Source of the DNA: Novosphingobium sp. MD-1
Lineage (GTDB): Bacteria; Pseudomonadota; Alphaproteobacteria; Sphingomonadales; Sphingomonadaceae
Reading direction: 5' to 3'
DNA length: 64,000 nt
NCBI RefSeq assembly: GCF_001014975.1
Contig: NZ_BBXA01000030.1
Span: forward strand, 513,501-577,500
The translations under genes were made by a program, and so were the position numbers. Shown here piece after piece: positions 37,912 to 47,588 of this stretch (within the stretch, counting starts at the first letter, position 1; the number at the start of each line of letters is the position of its first letter). Under the pieces are notes generated by a model. That model did no database searches. It worked only from the letters and a program-made list of their open reading frames with translations, and was not told the origin of the DNA.

Positions 37912-38682
37912 ATGACTCATCGGCCTTTCATCGTTGGCAACTGGAAGATGAACGGTACGCGCGCCATGCTGGCCGAAGCCCGTGCCATCGACCGTGCTGC
38001 CGAACGCTTTCCCGATGTGCAGGTTGCGCTCGCGCCGCCGTTCACGCTGATCAACACGCTGCGCGAGGCGGTGAGCGCGATGAATGTCGGCGGGCAGGAT
38101 TGCCACGCCGAAGTGAAGGGCGCGCATACGGGCGACGTCTCCGCCGCGATGCTGGCGGACATCGGCGCCGATTTCGTGATTCTGGGGCACAGTGAACGCC
38201 GGCGCGATCACGGCGAGGCCGATGCCGCCGTGCGTGCCAAGGCCGATGCCGCGCTGACGGCCGGGCTGGCGATCATCGTTTGCGTGGGCGAAACGCTGGA
38301 AGAGCGCGACGCGGGCAAGGCCGAAGCGGTGGTTTCCGGTCAGGTTTCGGCGTCTTTGCCGGTGGGCGACGAAGCGCAGGCCGCTGCTGCGGCGGGCAAG
38401 ATCGCGGTCGCATATGAACCGGTATGGGCGATCGGTACCGGCCGCGTGGCGGCGGTGGAAGACGTGGTCGCGATGCACGCCGCCGTGCGCGCGCGGCTCA
38501 ACGCGGCCTATGGCGAGGCGGCGGACAAGGTGCGCATTCTCTATGGCGGCTCGGTCAACGCCGGCAACGCGGCCGATCTGCTGTCGGCGGCCGACGTGGG
38601 TGGCGCGCTGGTGGGCGGAGCGAGCCTGACGGCGGAAGCGTTCCTGCCGATCATCGCCGCCGCGGGGTCGGGCGAAGCCTGA
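37912..38682 (+). CDS. tpiA: Triosephosphate isomerase
   Basis: Interconverts dihydroxyacetone phosphate and glyceraldehyde 3-phosphate. The 256-residue TIM barrel has N10 and K12 in VGNWKMNG, the electrophile H93 in ILGHSERR, the base E169 in AYEPVWAIGTG and the phosphate loop LYGGSVNAGNA. The start ATG follows the divergent region with no strong Shine-Dalgarno. It is followed at 82 bp by secG, a common order in alphaproteobacteria. Confidence 0.97.
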   Translation: MTHRPFIVGNWKMNGTRAMLAEARAIDRAAERFPDVQVALAPPFTLINTLREAVSAMNVGGQDCHAEVKGAHTGDVSAAMLADIGADFVILGHSERRRDHGEADAAVRAKADAALTAGLAIIVCVGETLEERDAGKAEAVVSGQVSASLPVGDEAQAAAAAGKIAVAYEPVWAIGTGRVAAVEDVVAMHAAVRARLNAAYGEAADKVRILYGGSVNAGNAADLLSAADVGGALVGGASLTAEAFLPIIAAAGSGEA

Positions 38683-38764
38683 GCGCCAGCCGGGCCTCAG
38701 CCGGTGCCTTGCCATCGGCGGGTTCGCGGCCTACATGCGCCCCAATCGTTTCAGGCAGAACATC

Positions 38765-39172
38765 ATGTCGCTTTTCATTTTCCTTACCGTCGTGCAGGCG
38801 CTGGTCGCGGCCGCGCTGGTCGGTGTCATTCTGATCCAGAAGTCCGAAGGTGGCGGCCTGGGCGTTGGCGGAAGCCCTTCGGGCTTCATGTCGGCGCGCG
38901 GCGCGGCGGATTTCCTGACGCGCGCGACGACGGTGCTCGCCACGGCGTTCGTGGTGCTGAGCATCGCGCTTGCCGCGCTGGCGGTGAAGACCAGCTCGGG
39001 CAGCACGATCGACACTTCGCTTGACCGTTCGGTTCCGGCGCCCAAGGCTGATCCGCTGGCGCCGGCGCAAGGTCAGCAGCCGAGCCAGCAGCCCGCGGCG
39101 CCCGTTCAGGGCAGCGCGCCCGCGCCCGCGGCGGTTCCGGCCGACCCGCTCAAGGGTGCCGCGAAGCAGTAA
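38765..39172 (+). CDS. secG: Protein-export membrane protein SecG
   Basis: A small auxiliary subunit of the SecYEG channel. Two membrane segments (about 3-23 and 51-73) flank the conserved loop VILIQKSEGGGLGVGGS, and FMSARGAADFLTRAT precedes the second span, both diagnostic. The 135-residue length comes from a Pro/Ala/Gln-rich C-terminal tail, usual in this group. The frame opens at 38735, but ATG at 38765 places the first membrane span at the N-terminus. Its stop is 195 bp before pyrG. Confidence 0.93.
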   Translation: MSLFIFLTVVQALVAAALVGVILIQKSEGGGLGVGGSPSGFMSARGAADFLTRATTVLATAFVVLSIALAALAVKTSSGSTIDTSLDRSVPAPKADPLAPAQGQQPSQQPAAPVQGSAPAPAAVPADPLKGAAKQ

Positions 39173-39355
39173 CCGTTACCCGGCAATAGAGCGCGCACCG
39201 ATCCCGCATCCTTTTCCGGGCTTGCGGGGCGGGCGCTTTGCTTGTTGCCGATCGACCGTTTCAGCGGCCACATAAGGGCCGCAATCATCCAGCTTGTGGA
39301 TTGCCGGAGCAATTTCTCCGGTAACCGCTTGCGTCCATTCAACCTCTGACGCTAA

Positions 39356-40999
<1,644 letters not shown>

Positions 41000-41147
41000 A
41001 ACAGGCCGGGCCAGCGCGGCCCGGGGCGCAAATCCTCACCGTTTGTTAACTTTAGGCACTGGCCAAAGCCAGTTTCCTCTGGCTATTTGTCCGCGGTGGA
41101 GCGGATTCCCGTAATCCGTTCGGGGTATTGCTGGGGGATACTGAACG

Positions 41148-41852
41148 ATGGACGCCGCCAAGCTTGCGGATACGCTGGCCGCGCAAAGCCTGTTCGCCGA
41201 TTGCGAGCAGGCGGAGCTATCCGACATCATCCGCCGCGCGCACCTGCGCACGTTCAAGCCGGGGCAGGAACTGATGGCGCAGGGGGAGGAGGGCGATACG
41301 CTCTTCATCATCCTCAAGGGGCTTGCGCGCGTCAGCATGGTGGCCGCGAACGGCCGGGAAATCATCCTCGACTATGCCGAGCCAGGCCATGTGCTGGGCG
41401 AGATCGCGTTCCTCGACGGCGGGGAGCGCACTGCCAGCGTCGAGGCGATCGACCCGACCGAGGCGCTGTGCCTGAGCCGCACGGCCTTTGCCGACATCAT
41501 CGATCTGCACAAGGGCCTGGCGCTGCGCCTGTTGCGCGCCATGGCCCGCCGCCTGCGCCAGAACAACGCGGTGATCGAGGCGGACCGGGCCTATACCTCC
41601 GGTCCACGGCTCGCGCGGTTCCTGCTGCGCCTGATGATGGCGGAAAACGCCAACATCGAGGAAAACGGCGCCGGCGGGAAGCTCAAGATCGCGCTGAGCC
41701 AGGGCGAACTGGGCAACTTTGCCGGCATGTCACGCGAACAGATCAACCGCCAGCTTTCGGCCTGGGCCGAAAACGGCCTGGTCGGCCTGAAGGGCGGGCG
41801 CGTGACCATTCTCGATCGGCAGGCGCTGATCGACGTGGCCGAAGCCTGGTAG
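41148..41852 (+). CDS. Crp/Fnr-family transcription regulator
   Basis: A 234-residue DNA-binding regulator. The cyclic-nucleotide-binding beta roll covers about 12-125 with GQELMAQGEEGDTLFIILKG and VLGEIAFLDGGERTASVEA; the latter lacks the full RTA(S/T) with Arg-Ser contact set of true Crp, though RTAS is present at the phosphate-binding place. The long helix carries ALRLLRAMARRLRQN, and the winged helix is LSQGELGNFAGMSREQINRQ near 185. There is no N-terminal cysteine cluster, so oxygen sensing through iron-sulfur is unlikely. Upstream at 41058-41073, ACTGG-CCAAAG-CCAGT may be an autoregulatory site. The effector is unknown. Confidence 0.88.
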   Translation: MDAAKLADTLAAQSLFADCEQAELSDIIRRAHLRTFKPGQELMAQGEEGDTLFIILKGLARVSMVAANGREIILDYAEPGHVLGEIAFLDGGERTASVEAIDPTEALCLSRTAFADIIDLHKGLALRLLRAMARRLRQNNAVIEADRAYTSGPRLARFLLRLMMAENANIEENGAGGKLKIALSQGELGNFAGMSREQINRQLSAWAENGLVGLKGGRVTILDRQALIDVAEAW

Positions 41853-41866
41853 AGTTTCGGCCGATT

Positions 41867-41898
41867 CAAAAAGGGCGGCCCCCGAAGGGACCGCCCTG
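41867..41898 (-). terminator. Intrinsic terminator of hsp20
   Basis: On the minus strand the stem AGGGCGGTCCC / GGGGGCCGCCCT with a short loop is followed by TTTTTG. It lies between the convergent Crp-family and hsp20 genes. The plus-strand side has no comparable T run. Confidence 0.8.
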
Positions 41899-41923
41899 AT
41901 TTCACGGCACCGGATGGAAGCGA

Positions 41924-42385
41924 TCAAGCGGCGGCGCTGGCATCGCCTTCGATCACCTTCAGCGGCTTCTGTTCGCCGATCAGCACCTTCTTGGGCTTCA
42001 TCGCTTCGGGCACTTCGCGCACGAGGTCGATGGTGAGCAGCCCGTCGGCAAGGTCCGCCGCTTCCACGCGCACGAAATCGGCCAGTTCGAAGCGGCGCTC
42101 GAAGCCGCGGTTGGCGATTCCGACATGGAGGAACTGACGGTCCTCGGCATCCGGCTTGGCACCCTTCACCACCAGCAGGTTCTGCTGGGCGGTGATGTCG
42201 ATGTCTTCCGGCTTGAAGCCGGCGACGGCCAGCGTGATGCGGTAGGCATCCTCGCCACGGCGTTCGATGTTGAAGGGCGGATAGTTATCGCCGGCATTGG
42301 CGCGGGCCTGGCGTTCGAGCAGGTCGAACAGGCGATCGAAACCCACGGTGGTGCGGCGGTAAGGAGTGAAATCAAAACGGTTCAT
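41924..42385 (-). CDS. Small heat-shock protein, Hsp20 (IbpA type)
   Basis: An ATP-independent holdase of 153 residues that keeps denatured proteins soluble. The alpha-crystallin domain runs from about 37 to 125 (YPPFNIERRGEDAYRITLAV, FKPEDIDITAQQNLLVVKG, FLHVGIANRGFERRFELAD), preceded by MNRFDFTPYRRTTVGFDRLFDLLE, as in IbpA. A frame from 42613 exists, but ATG at 42385, with AGAGGA before it, gives the canonical start. A heat-shock-like promoter may lie about 110-136 bp upstream. The gene ends just before a terminator. Confidence 0.94.
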   Translation of the reverse strand: MNRFDFTPYRRTTVGFDRLFDLLERQARANAGDNYPPFNIERRGEDAYRITLAVAGFKPEDIDITAQQNLLVVKGAKPDAEDRQFLHVGIANRGFERRFELADFVRVEAADLADGLLTIDLVREVPEAMKPKKVLIGEQKPLKVIEGDASAAA

Positions 42386-42499
42386 GGCAATATCCTCTGT
42401 TGAGCAATCTGCACTCTTCCGCAGGAACCCGGTTCGGCGTTCCCTTGGACCTTGCGGCCATGCCCGCCAGCGCGGCGCATGACACGAAAATGGATGTGT

Positions 42500-42521
42500 G
42501 ATAGCCCGGTTGAAATTCAAG
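42500..42521 (-). promoter_or_regulatory. Possible RpoH-type promoter of hsp20
   Basis: On the minus strand CTTGAA (42521-42516) is followed after 11 bases by CTATC (42504-42500). CTTGAA is the usual heat-shock -35 hexamer; the -10 side is a weak match. The call rests mainly on the heat-shock gene downstream. Confidence 0.3.
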
Positions 42522-42596
42522 ACCCCGATGCGCATTTTCGCGTGCATGCAAACAGCGAAGGGCGCGTTCCCGGACGCGCCCGGACAAGAGGACATC

Positions 42597-42863
42597 ATGG
42601 CCGGAACGCCCAAAGTCGATATCTACACCAAATGGGGTTGCCCCTACTGCGTGCGGGCCAAGGCGCTGCTCGAAAAGAAGGGCGTGGCCTTCGAGGAATT
42701 CGATGTGACCATGGGCGGCCCGAAGAAGCAGGAAATGCTCGCCCGCGCGCCCGCCGCTATGACGGTGCCGCAAATCTTCGTCGGCGAAACGCACGTCGGC
42801 GGCTGCGACGATCTCTATGCGCTGGATTCCGCCGGCAAGCTCGATCCCCTGCTGGGCCTCTAG
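42597..42863 (+). CDS. grxC: Glutaredoxin 3
   Basis: A glutathione-dependent thiol-disulfide oxidoreductase of 88 residues. The active site is C15-P-Y-C18 (KWGCPYCVRAK), the cis-proline lies in TVPQIFVG, and GGCDDLYAL is the glutathione-binding end. The ATG at 42597 is preceded by CAAGAGGA; the frame is open from 42498 but that leader is unlike the family. Its stop is 3 bp before the nitrilase-family gene, so the two are cotranscribed, which suits a shared link to glutathione. Confidence 0.95.
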   Translation: MAGTPKVDIYTKWGCPYCVRAKALLEKKGVAFEEFDVTMGGPKKQEMLARAPAAMTVPQIFVGETHVGGCDDLYALDSAGKLDPLLGL

Positions 42864-42866
42864 GGC

Positions 42867-43733
42867 ATGACCATGCCCGATGGTCCGGTGCGGGTTGCGC
42901 TGTTCCAGATGACCACCGGCATCGATCCCGCAGCCAATGCCGCGGCGATCGTGGATGCCGTGGGCCGCGCGGCGCACGGCGGCGCGGCAATCCTGTTCAC
43001 GCCCGAAATGGCGGGCCTGCTCGACCGCGACCGCAAGCGCGCGACGCCGCATATCGTGGCGGAAGACGCCAATCCGGTGCTGGCGGCGGTGCGCGCGGCG
43101 GCGGCGCAACACGGCATATGGGTGGCCATCGGATCTCTGGCTGTGCAGCGCGGCGGCGAAGCCATGACCGGGGAAGCCGCATCGGGCGAAGGGCGCTGGG
43201 CCAACCGTTCGTTCCTGATCGACGCCACCGGCGCGATCGTGGCGCGCTATGACAAGATCCACATGTTCGACGTCGATCTGGCGACGGGTGAAAGCTGGCG
43301 CGAATCCGCCGCCTATCGCCCCGGTGACAGCGTGGTAACGGCGGAAACGCCGATCGGCCGGCTGGGGCTGGCGATATGCTACGACGTGCGCTTTCCCGCC
43401 CTGTTCGAGCAACTCGGCCGGCGGCAGTGCGATGTCATCGCCATCCCGGCGGCGTTCACCGTGCCCACCGGCAAGGCGCACTGGCACCTGATGCAGCGCG
43501 CCCGCGCGGTTGAAGCCAGCGCCTTCGTGATCGCCACAGCGCAGGCCGGACGGCACGAGGACGGGCGCGAGACTTACGGGCACAGCCTCGTCATCGATCC
43601 ATGGGGCGAAGTGCTGCTGGACATGGGCGAGGAACCTGGCCTGGGCTTCGCCACGCTCGATCCCGCGCGCATCGCCGAAGTGCGCGCGCAACTGCCCAGC
43701 CTCATCAACAAGCAGCCGATCCCGGCAGGGTGA
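42867..43733 (+). CDS. Carbon-nitrogen hydrolase (Nit1/YbeM-like amidase)
   Basis: A cytoplasmic amidase of the nitrilase superfamily, 288 residues. The catalytic triad is seen as E47 (ILFTPEMAG), K130 (RYDKIHMFDVD) and C171 (AICYDVRFP). This subgroup contains deaminated-glutathione amidases (Nit1), enzymes that repair a side product of transamination; its place next to glutaredoxin fits that reading but does not prove it. TTAQAGRH and GHSLVIDPWG later in the protein match the family. An ATG two codons further in (42873) is an alternative start. Confidence 0.88.
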   Translation: MTMPDGPVRVALFQMTTGIDPAANAAAIVDAVGRAAHGGAAILFTPEMAGLLDRDRKRATPHIVAEDANPVLAAVRAAAAQHGIWVAIGSLAVQRGGEAMTGEAASGEGRWANRSFLIDATGAIVARYDKIHMFDVDLATGESWRESAAYRPGDSVVTAETPIGRLGLAICYDVRFPALFEQLGRRQCDVIAIPAAFTVPTGKAHWHLMQRARAVEASAFVIATAQAGRHEDGRETYGHSLVIDPWGEVLLDMGEEPGLGFATLDPARIAEVRAQLPSLINKQPIPAG

Positions 43734-43782
43734 GCCGTGAGGCTCTTGCGGCGGGCCGCGAAATCCCTAAATCGGCTGTCAT

Positions 43783-44304
43783 ATGATCGTCTTTGATCTT
43801 GAGTGCCGCGATGGCGGGCATCGTTTCGAGGGCTGGTTCGGCTCGTCGGACGACTTCGCGCAGCAGCAGGCGCGGGGTCTCCTCACCTGTCCCACCTGCG
43901 GCTCCGGTGATGTCGGCAAGGCGGTGATGGCCCCGCATGTGGGGCGCAAGGGCAACCAGGTTCCGGCTCGGGTGCCGACCGACAAGGGTGCGGCCGTGGC
44001 CGCCGCGCCAGCGCCTGTAACGGCTGGCAGCTCCTCACCGCAAGTGATGGCGGGCGGAGGTCTTCCTCCCGAGGCGGTCGCCATGTTCAAGGCGCTGGCG
44101 ACGATGCAGGCTGAAGCGCTCAAGTCCTCGAAATGGGTGGGCGACAGCTTCGCCGACGATGCGCGGGCGATGCATTATGGCGAAAAGGACGTGGAGGCGA
44201 TCCACGGCCAGGCCACGCCCGAGGAAGCGCGTGATCTGATCGAGGAAGGGATCGAGATCGCGCCCGTCCTGTTTCCGATCGCGCCGCCCGGCGAAACCAA
44301 CTGA
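43783..44304 (+). CDS. DUF1178 family protein
   Basis: A 173-residue cytoplasmic protein of the DUF1178 family, of unknown role. The N-terminus MIVFDLECRDGGHRFEGWF and the C-P-x-C pair (LLTCPTCGSGDV, with an earlier Cys at 8) suggest a small metal-binding module, followed by a Ala/Pro/Val-rich linker and a helical C-terminus with FADDARAMHYGEKDVEAIHG and ALFPIAPP-like ending. It is 49 bp downstream of the amidase gene on the same strand. This order (amidase then DUF1178) is frequent in alphaproteobacteria. Confidence 0.9.
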   Translation: MIVFDLECRDGGHRFEGWFGSSDDFAQQQARGLLTCPTCGSGDVGKAVMAPHVGRKGNQVPARVPTDKGAAVAAAPAPVTAGSSSPQVMAGGGLPPEAVAMFKALATMQAEALKSSKWVGDSFADDARAMHYGEKDVEAIHGQATPEEARDLIEEGIEIAPVLFPIAPPGETN

Positions 44305-44395
44305 CGTCCCGCAACGCGCATTGGCGCAGACAGATCGCCATGTTGCGATCAAGCGCGATTGCCAGCGCGCACGAGGCCCCCTAAAGGGAGCGCGG

Positions 44396-44472
44396 GCGCC
44401 CGTAGCTCAGCAGGATAGAGCACCAGATTCCTAATCTGGGGGCCACAGGTTCGAATCCTGTCGGGCGCACCA
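44396..44472 (+). tRNA. tRNA-Arg, anticodon CCT (CCU)
   Basis: A complete 77-nt cloverleaf. The acceptor stem is GCGCCCG / CGGGCGC, the D arm GCTCAGCAGGATAGAGC, the anticodon stem CCAGA / TCTGG with loop TTCCTAA, and the T arm ACAGG-TTCGAAT-CCTGT. The discriminator base is A and CCA is encoded. The anticodon CCT reads AGG arginine codons, which are rare in this GC-rich coding style. No integrase or duplicated 3' end is seen nearby. Confidence 0.97.
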
Positions 44473-44487
44473 CTTTCAGCGCGAACC

Positions 44488-44516
44488 TTGACTTTTTCCG
44501 GCAAAAGCCCTAGGTT
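44488..44516 (+). promoter_or_regulatory. Sigma-70-type promoter of the cold-shock gene
   Basis: TTGACT, 17 bases, TAGGTT: a good -35 and a fair -10 with ideal spacing. It would start transcription near 44523 and leave a leader of about 120 nt before the ATG at 44643, in keeping with the long structured leaders of cold-shock genes. Confidence 0.65.
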
Positions 44517-44642
44517 CCTTTTGCTATCGTCGCTTTCGACGGAATTTGACGCCGGCCACGGCTCTCCTTCCTTTGTCACGCTACCGGCTCCATCCGCGCT
44601 GTTGCGGGTGGGTTTTTCGTTTTCGTGAAAAGGAAACATCCC

Positions 44643-44849
44643 ATGCCTATCGGCACCGTCAAATTCTTCAATTCCGACAAGGGTTACGGTTTCATCGCGC
44701 CGGAAGACGGCGCGCCCGACAACTTTGTCCACATCAGCGCTGTCGAGCGTTCCGGACTGGCCACGCTGAACAAGGACCAGCGCGTCAAGTACGAGCTGGA
44801 AACCGACCGTCGCGGCAAGACGTCGGCCGTCAACCTGGAAACGGTTTGA
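44643..44849 (+). CDS. Cold-shock domain protein
   Basis: A 68-residue single-domain nucleic-acid-binding protein of the CspA family. RNP1 is KGYGFIAPE (residues about 14-22) and RNP2 is NFVHISAVE. The start [14 protein letters not shown] is standard; ATG at 44643 is preceded by AAAAGGAA. A frame from 44625 adds only six basic residues and is not preferred. It is followed after 4 bp by infA, so the cold-shock transcript should also supply initiation factor 1. The long leader may act in cold induction. Confidence 0.94.
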   Translation: MPIGTVKFFNSDKGYGFIAPEDGAPDNFVHISAVERSGLATLNKDQRVKYELETDRRGKTSAVNLETV

Positions 44850-44853
44850 TCCC

Positions 44854-45105
44854 TTGGCCAAAGAGGATCTTCTGACACTCGACGGCCAGATCGATGAAAT
44901 TCTCCCGGACGGCCGCTTCGGCGTCGTCCTGGAGAACGATCACCGGATCATCGCCTATACGGCGGGCAAGATGCGGAAATTCCGCATCCGCTCGATCGTG
45001 GGCGACCGGGTCAAGGTCGAAATGACGCCCTATGATCTGACCAAGGGACGCATCGTGTTCCGCGAAAAGGTCCAGAGCACGGGCGCGTTCCGCAAGCGGC
45101 GCTAA
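44854..45105 (+). CDS. infA: Translation initiation factor IF-1
   Basis: Binds the ribosomal A site during initiation. The 83-residue OB-fold protein has [21 protein letters not shown] and [22 protein letters not shown], which identify it beyond doubt. The start codon is TTG at 44854, giving (M)[11 protein letters not shown], only 4 bp after the cold-shock stop; there is no in-frame ATG or GTG in the right place. A weak start and close coupling to the upstream gene suggest that the yield depends on translation of the cold-shock gene. Confidence 0.95.
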   Translation: MAKEDLLTLDGQIDEILPDGRFGVVLENDHRIIAYTAGKMRKFRIRSIVGDRVKVEMTPYDLTKGRIVFREKVQSTGAFRKRR

Positions 45106-45166
45106 CACTCAACTCAGGACGGCGCGCAATCAACGCGCAATATTGCATAACATATTCAAGGTATTC

Positions 45167-45319
45167 ATGTTTTTTTCCAATTTGGTTTCCAGTTTTCCCC
45201 GGATGCGCAATCCGCATCCATCGATTGACCGCCATCGCGGTTTCGTACTCAGCCCCCGCCAGTCTCCGCTGCTGACCCGCCGCGAATTGCAGGCCGCGGT
45301 CATGCAGATGGTCGATTGA
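45167..45319 (+). CDS. Possible small protein of 50 residues
   Basis: A short frame beginning MFFSNLVSSFPRMRNPHPSI and ending LLTRRELQAAVMQMVD. AAGG lies at 45158-45161, about 5 bases before the ATG, and the upstream 40 bp are strikingly AT-rich for this genome (AATATTGCATAACATATTCA), as a promoter would be. The C-terminus looks like an amphipathic helix. There is no known family. The spacing from infA (61 bp) allows an independent transcript. Evidence is moderate at best. Confidence 0.45.
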   Translation: MFFSNLVSSFPRMRNPHPSIDRHRGFVLSPRQSPLLTRRELQAAVMQMVD

Positions 45320-45421
45320 CCTTCGTTCTTGCCGCCTGGCGCCGCTTGCGATAGCGGCGCGTCAGGCCGGTCCATTGGATTAGGGCTTGAATCCAATGGT
45401 TAAGTATGATTCTGTGACAGA

Positions 45422-45733
45422 ATGAAGCGCCGCCGCCACAATCTGCGACTGCCCAAGGAAAGCCTGACCCAGACGGCGGCGCTGCTGGCGTTGCTGTTTC
45501 TGGGCGCCATGGGGCTGGCCGGGCCGAGCGGACTGCTCGCCTGGAGCGAGAACGCGCGGATGCTCGAACAGCGACAGAAGGAAGTGGCGCAACTGACGGC
45601 GGAGCGCGATCATTTGCGCAACCGCGTCAACCTCCTCGATCCGCGCCACGCCGATCCTGATCTGGTGGGTGAGTTGCTGCGCAGCAACCTTAACGTCGCG
45701 CACCCTGACGAGCTGGTCATTCCGCACCAGTAA
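45422..45733 (+). CDS. ftsB: FtsB/DivIC-type septum formation initiator
   Basis: A bitopic division protein of 103 residues. After a basic N-terminus there is one membrane segment (TAALLALLFLGAMGLAGPSGLL, about 18-39), then a leucine-zipper coiled coil (RMLEQRQKEVAQLTAERDHLRNRV), and a short periplasmic tail. This is the layout of FtsB, which joins FtsL and FtsQ in the divisome. The tail LLRSNLNVAHPDELVI fits the DivIC domain of alphaproteobacteria. Usually pdhA follows in this class; here folE does. The start ATG at 45422 directly follows a short AT-rich segment. Confidence 0.85.
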   Translation: MKRRRHNLRLPKESLTQTAALLALLFLGAMGLAGPSGLLAWSENARMLEQRQKEVAQLTAERDHLRNRVNLLDPRHADPDLVGELLRSNLNVAHPDELVIPHQ

Positions 45734-45948
45734 TTCGCGACTTCGTTCGCCCGACGCGTGCTTGTTGACGCTTTATGCGGGGCACGCGATGCGATCTGCG
45801 CAAACTGGCCATGCCCATGAGGGCAGCAAAGTGCCACTTGCGGGCCTGAAACCAAGCGGGCATTGCGGTTCATATCGCGAGGCACTACCCGGCGGGTAAT
45901 TCCACGTGCAAAGCGACCGGAAAAGAAACCCGGCATCAGGGGAACGAA

Positions 45949-46560
45949 ATGGCTTGCTCGACCGGCACTGACGACGAAGATCTGGCGCGCGGCAAGGAGC
46001 CGGTGCCGCAGGAGGTGCAGGAAGCTATCCGCACGCTGATCCGCTGGACCGGTGACGATCCGGCGCGCGAAGGGCTGCTCGATACGCCCAAGCGCGTGGC
46101 GCGCGCCTGGCGCGAATATTGCCAGGGCTATGCCGACGATCCGGCCATCCACCTGACGCGCCAGTTCGAGGAAGTGGGCGGCTACGACGAGATCGTGCTG
46201 CTGAAGGACATTCCCTTCCAGTCGCATTGCGAACACCACATGGCGCCGATCACCGGCAAGGCGGCGATCGCCTATCTGCCGAGCCGCAAGGTCGTGGGCA
46301 TTTCCAAGCTGGCACGCGTGCTGCACGGCTTTGCCCAGCGCCTGCAGATCCAGGAACGGCTGACAGCGGAAGTCGCGCAATGCATCTGGGACAACTTGCA
46401 TCCGCAGGGCGTGGCCGTGGTGATCGAGGCGCAGCATGGCTGCATGACCGGCCGTGGCGTGCGCACGCCGGGCGTTGGCATGGTGACCAGCCGGATGCTG
46501 GGCTGCTTCCTAGAGGATTCGCGCAGCCGCAAGGAAGTGCTGAGCCTGATGGGCTACTGA
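45949..46560 (+). CDS. folE: GTP cyclohydrolase I
   Basis: Converts GTP to 7,8-dihydroneopterin triphosphate, the first step of folate (and queuosine) precursor synthesis. The 203-residue enzyme has zinc ligands C94 and H97 in SHCEHHMAP and C165 in AQHGCMTGRGV, with IPFQSHCEH and KVVGISKLARV in their places. This is the zinc-dependent type I enzyme, not FolE2. The ATG at 45949 is preceded by AGGGGA. It is preceded by 215 bp in which no gene was accepted. Confidence 0.97.
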   Translation: MACSTGTDDEDLARGKEPVPQEVQEAIRTLIRWTGDDPAREGLLDTPKRVARAWREYCQGYADDPAIHLTRQFEEVGGYDEIVLLKDIPFQSHCEHHMAPITGKAAIAYLPSRKVVGISKLARVLHGFAQRLQIQERLTAEVAQCIWDNLHPQGVAVVIEAQHGCMTGRGVRTPGVGMVTSRMLGCFLEDSRSRKEVLSLMGY

Positions 46561-46593
46561 TCGGGCGCGCGAACATTCCCATCAGGGCTGTCG

Positions 46594-47008
46594 ATGGCGC
46601 AGTACAAACCCGTGATGACCGTGCCGGACCTCCAGGCCTTTTTACTGCGTGCGTTTCCGGAGGAAGCGCACGCGCGTATCGGCGTGGTGTCAGACATTGC
46701 CCCCGGTCTGGCCCGCATGCACCTCGATCCGGGCGGAGAAAGTCTGCGGCCCGGTGATCTCGTGTCCGGACCGACACAGATGGCGCTGGCGGACGTGGCC
46801 GCCTACGCGGTGGTGCTGGCCCACATTGGACCGCAGGCTATGGCGGTCACCAGCAATCTCAATATCGTGTTCCTGCGCGGCGCTCGGCGGGCGCGGGTCA
46901 TCGCGGAAGCGCGCCTGGCGGTTGGCGATGATCGACGTGCGGCTGTGGCAGAGCGATCCCGACGAGCCCGTCGCGCAGGCGACGGTCACTTACGCGCTGC
47001 CGGGGTAG
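46594..47008 (+). pseudogene. PaaI-family hotdog thioesterase, frameshifted
   Basis: The first 108 residues (MAQYKPVMTVPDLQAFLL to RARVIAEARL) are a PaaI/YdiI-type hotdog acyl-CoA thioesterase, with GDLVSGPTQMALADVAAYA as the active-site helix. The frame then turns into unlike sequence near 46918, while the expected end (RLAMIDVRLWQSDPDEPVAQ, then ATVTYALPG and TAG at 47006-47008) continues in the next frame. Family proteins have a few residues of the type LKLGR between EARL and RLA, so loss of 3n+2 bases (perhaps 14) explains both the shift and the missing residues. Read without correction, the frame runs to 47127 with a nonsense tail. It follows folE at 33 bp. Confidence 0.8.
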
Positions 47009-47123
47009 CCCTGAGCCAGACAAAATACATTACAATTCCAGGGCTTTGCAGGTGCGTCGGGCGCACTAGGTTCGTCTCCGTCACCGGCGAAAAAGAGGCC
47101 GGGGCATTGCAGGAGACCGAACC

Positions 47124-47588
47124 ATGAAGGCATTGTGGATCGCCGGGCTGTTGTCCGGCGTAGGGCTGGCCACGCCCGCCATAGCAACGGCACCGGCCGC
47201 GCCCGATCACGTCGAACGTATCGAGCATCGCGGCGGCACCGTCGAGGCGCGCTATCAGGTGATGACGCAAACGGTGCAGCGCCAGATCGGCGCGCCAGGA
47301 CCGGGCGGCCGCATGGCCTCGCTGCGCTGTGTGTGGAGCGTCGATCTCACCGTTCGGCGCGAAGCGCGCTTGCCTTCGGGCGCGCTCGCAAGCCGGCAGC
47401 TTGAGCGGCCGCGTGTGCTCACCGGCACGCGCGCGGGATGGTGCAAGGGGCAGGAATCCGCGATTGCCGGAGAAGTGGCGCGGCGCACCGACCAGCTGCG
47501 CGCCGAAATGCTCGCCGCCGCGCGGGAAGATCGGCAGGAGGTGATCGCGGACGCCGAGCGATTGCACGCGGGGCATCGGGAAGGCTGA
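47124..47588 (+). CDS. Exported protein of unknown function, 154 residues
   Basis: A secreted or periplasmic protein with a signal peptide (MKALWIAGLLSGVGLATPAIA, cleavage after ATPAIA). The mature part has two cysteines (MASLRCVWSVDL and RAGWCKGQES) that may form a disulfide and a charged helical C-terminus. I do not recognise the family. Its TGA shares one base with the ATG of the porin-like gene downstream (TGATG), showing translational coupling. A lost reading frame in the upstream thioesterase would overlap its first bases. Confidence 0.7.
   Translation: MKALWIAGLLSGVGLATPAIATAPAAPDHVERIEHRGGTVEARYQVMTQTVQRQIGAPGPGGRMASLRCVWSVDLTVRREARLPSGALASRQLERPRVLTGTRAGWCKGQESAIAGEVARRTDQLRAEMLAAAREDRQEVIADAERLHAGHREG

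Noticed and set aside
41006..41024. Terminator after pyrG
   Set aside because: A 7-bp stem exists but no T run follows, so it was not called.
44396..44472. tRNA-Arg as an integration site
   Set aside because: There is no integrase, no repeat of the tRNA 3' end and no change of gene style downstream; the following genes are housekeeping.
45734..45948. A small plus-strand gene between ftsB and folE
   Set aside because: The frames here overlap ftsB, have no Shine-Dalgarno, and read like random GC-rich sequence.
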